The notes below the pieces were generated by a model. That model was given only the letters and a program-made list of their open reading frames with translations. It searched no databases and was not told where the DNA came from. This document shows positions 62,359 through 64,000 of a stretch of DNA of 64,000 nt, one piece after another. A program made the translations under genes and the position numbers. The stretch's first letter is position 1; each line of letters begins with the position of its first letter. Location of the stretch: assembly GCA_033063855.1 (NCBI GenBank), contig CP093830.1:13826854-13890853 (forward strand). Direction: 5' to 3'. This stretch comes from Smittia aterrima (Eukaryota; Arthropoda; Insecta; Diptera; Chironomidae).

Positions 62359-64000
62359 ATGCTGAAAATTATAACAAGACAATCATTTTATCCGAATTAT
62401 CTCCAATGCTGCCATCAGCCAGTAAGATTGATTTCATCAGCCCTCGCTGATGAGTTTGATTTGCTGCCTAAGAAATCGCGAGTTGTAATTTGTGGGAGTG
62501 GACTTGCAGGAAGTTCCCTTGCGTATCATCTTGCTCTTGAAGGTCATCATGCTGTGATACTCGAACGGGGAAGAATCGATGACAACAGACAGTTCAAAGA
62601 CAGTGGAAGCAGTGGTTTAGTTGGAAATTTTAAGAACAGTGCGAAACAGGTGAAACTTGGACAGCACTCTTTGAATCTTATTACCGAATTAACGAATAAA
62701 GGATTTGATATTGGATGGAATCAATGTGGTTCATTGAATGTAGCAAGAACTTCCGATCGAATGATTCAATATCGTAAGATGAAATCACAAAGTGCTGCTT
62801 GGAAAATTGAATGCCAAATGTTAAGCCCTGAAGAATGCAAAGAAATTTGTCCTTTAATAGAAACGAATGATCTTAAAGGAGGCCTCTTTGTTCCCAAAGA
62901 CGGAGTTGTTGACAAGGAAAAGCTTCGTCAAGTTCTTATTAAAGAAGCTGTTAAAAGAGGAGTAACTTTGGTTGAGAACTGTCAAGTTGAAAAGATTTTC
63001 CAGAGCGATCATCGTGTTAGTGCCGTCCAAACAAATTTAGGAACGATCGAGTGTGTTTACTTCGTTAACGCTGCTGGTTTCTGGGCGAGATCGATTGGTC
63101 AGCTTAGCGAACCTTATGTTAAAGGTGATTTATTTTCCACATTTTTTTGGCACTTATATTAAATATCCATTTTAGTTCCACTTCATCCTGTCAGTCATCA
63201 GTTTATAATCGCTCAAACAGAACCAGAGAATCTTAAGAAGTTACCTTGTGTACTCTACGATCTCGATGGCCGCATTTATCTTCGTGAGTTCAACGGAAAA
63301 ATTCTTGCTGGAGGATTTGAGGAACGTGCAAAGCCTGTGTTTGAGGACGGAATCTTGCCGGACTCTCCTAAAAAACGTTTTACAGTTATTAAACCAGATT
63401 TCGGACAATTCGCTGAGCTTCTTGAGGAAATACTTCATCGTGTTCCATCAATGAGGGATTCAAAATTCGTTAGGCTGTCAAATATACCCGAGATTTTCAG
63501 TCCAGATTGTCTGTGGTTACTGGGAGAGGCACCAGAAATTCAAAACTATTACATGGCAGCAGGAATGATGTTGGATGACGTGGGAGGCGGAATTGGTAAA
63601 GCGCTTGCAGATATGCTTACACTCGGCCACGCAAGAATTGATCCAGAAGTTGATGTATCTCGTTTTCTCGGATTACACAACAACCGAAAGTATCTGAGGG
63701 ATAGAGTTAAAGAAATTCACTCGATTCCTTATGGAATTAAATATCCTTTTCCCGAATATGAAACAGGAAGAAAACTGCGAACATCTCCAATCTTTCCTGT
63801 GCTTCAAGAAGCTGGTGCAGTGTTTGGACAACTGATGGGATACGAGAGACCAAATTACTTTGACAAAGCTGGAATAGAGCTTGACGAAAATGGAGCTCCA
63901 AATTACAGAATCGCTTACACAAAGACGTTTGGAAAACCTCATTGGTTTGATTTTGCTGCCGACGAATATCGAGCGTGCCGTGAGAAAGTTGGTCTTTGCG
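62359..64000 (+). CDS. PDPR-like FAD protein (pyruvate dehydrogenase phosphatase regulatory subunit), 3' end outside window
   Basis: Exons 62359-63124 and 63176 to the window end, in phase; the frame is still open at 64000. The N-terminus is basic without acidic residues (mitochondrial presequence). FAD-binding GSGLAGSSLA starts at residue 46. The DAO-type domain follows, then the linker motif YETGRKLRTSP and YERPNYF, then the start of a GcvT/aminomethyltransferase-like domain. The dimethylglycine and sarcosine dehydrogenase relatives carry a histidine (GSTWHAAG) that binds FAD covalently; here the region reads DSGSSGLVGN without histidine, as in PDPR. PDPR modulates the phosphatase that reactivates pyruvate dehydrogenase in the matrix. 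A divergent DMGDH/SARDH paralogue is the main alternative. Confidence 0.72.

Noticed and set aside
62359..64000. Sarcosine or dimethylglycine dehydrogenase identity
   Set aside because: The covalent-FAD histidine motif is missing, and the GRKLRTSP and FERP-like segments resemble PDPR more; kept only as an alternative.
1..64000. Prokaryotic or viral system, CRISPR array, tRNA or rRNA genes
   Set aside because: No direct repeat-spacer pattern, no viral or bacterial gene, and no recognisable tRNA B-box or rRNA sequence on reading; a covariance-model search would be needed to exclude RNA genes fully.

Overview
This is eukaryotic, insect DNA. Genes are split by small GT-AG introns (about 50-110 bp), the sequence is AT-rich, and every recognisable protein is an animal protein, several of them distinctly insect: eyes shut, an allatostatin-C type receptor, a GPI-tailed M1 aminopeptidase and a single-domain VWC peptide. 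Compact introns and the dipteran-like gene content suggest a fly, perhaps a nematoceran midge; that placement is inference. There is no sign of prokaryotic operons, CRISPR, or a coding transposon.

Layout, left to right. 1-3139: no gene seen. 3140-6607 (-): a complete 12-exon M1 aminopeptidase N. 6608-9866: no gene seen. 9867-10733 (-): ribose-5-phosphate isomerase, head-to-head with 11021-11227 (+) Sec61 gamma. 11.2-25.1 kb: a 14-kb stretch without a convincing gene, probably upstream, intronic or regulatory DNA of the next gene. 25108-31084 (+): eyes shut (eys), 8 exons, 14 EGF and 4 laminin-G domains around a Ser/Thr-rich region. 34279-38090 (+): a small secreted SVWC-like protein with a 3.3-kb first intron. 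38.1-48.2 kb: mostly non-coding, with a small two-exon signal-peptide/membrane protein (39841-40138, -), a long imperfect hairpin (46539-46632) and one copy of a 0.75-kb duplicated block. 48252-50332 (-): allatostatin-C/somatostatin-type GPCR, 5 exons. 50.3-56.5 kb: no gene seen. 56549-57610 (+): a RhoGEF with a DH domain and no PH domain. 58431-59168: second, inverted copy of the duplicated block, abutting the 3' end of nsun2. 59221-61494 (-): NSUN2 RNA m5C methyltransferase, head-to-head with 61655-62136 (+), a COA1-like mitochondrial assembly factor. 62359 to beyond 64000 (+): a PDPR-type FAD protein, cut by the window end.

The genes do not form one pathway. Two compact housekeeping clusters (Rpi/Sec61g and nsun2/coa1/PDPR) have short divergent promoters, while the developmental or neuronal genes (eys, AstC-R) are flanked by long non-coding DNA. 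The most unusual items are the inverted non-coding duplication, with blocks up to 51/51 identical separated by diverged sequence, and the pre-miRNA-like hairpin near 46.6 kb. All exon structures were derived by hand from splice consensus, reading frame and protein family knowledge, without transcript data.
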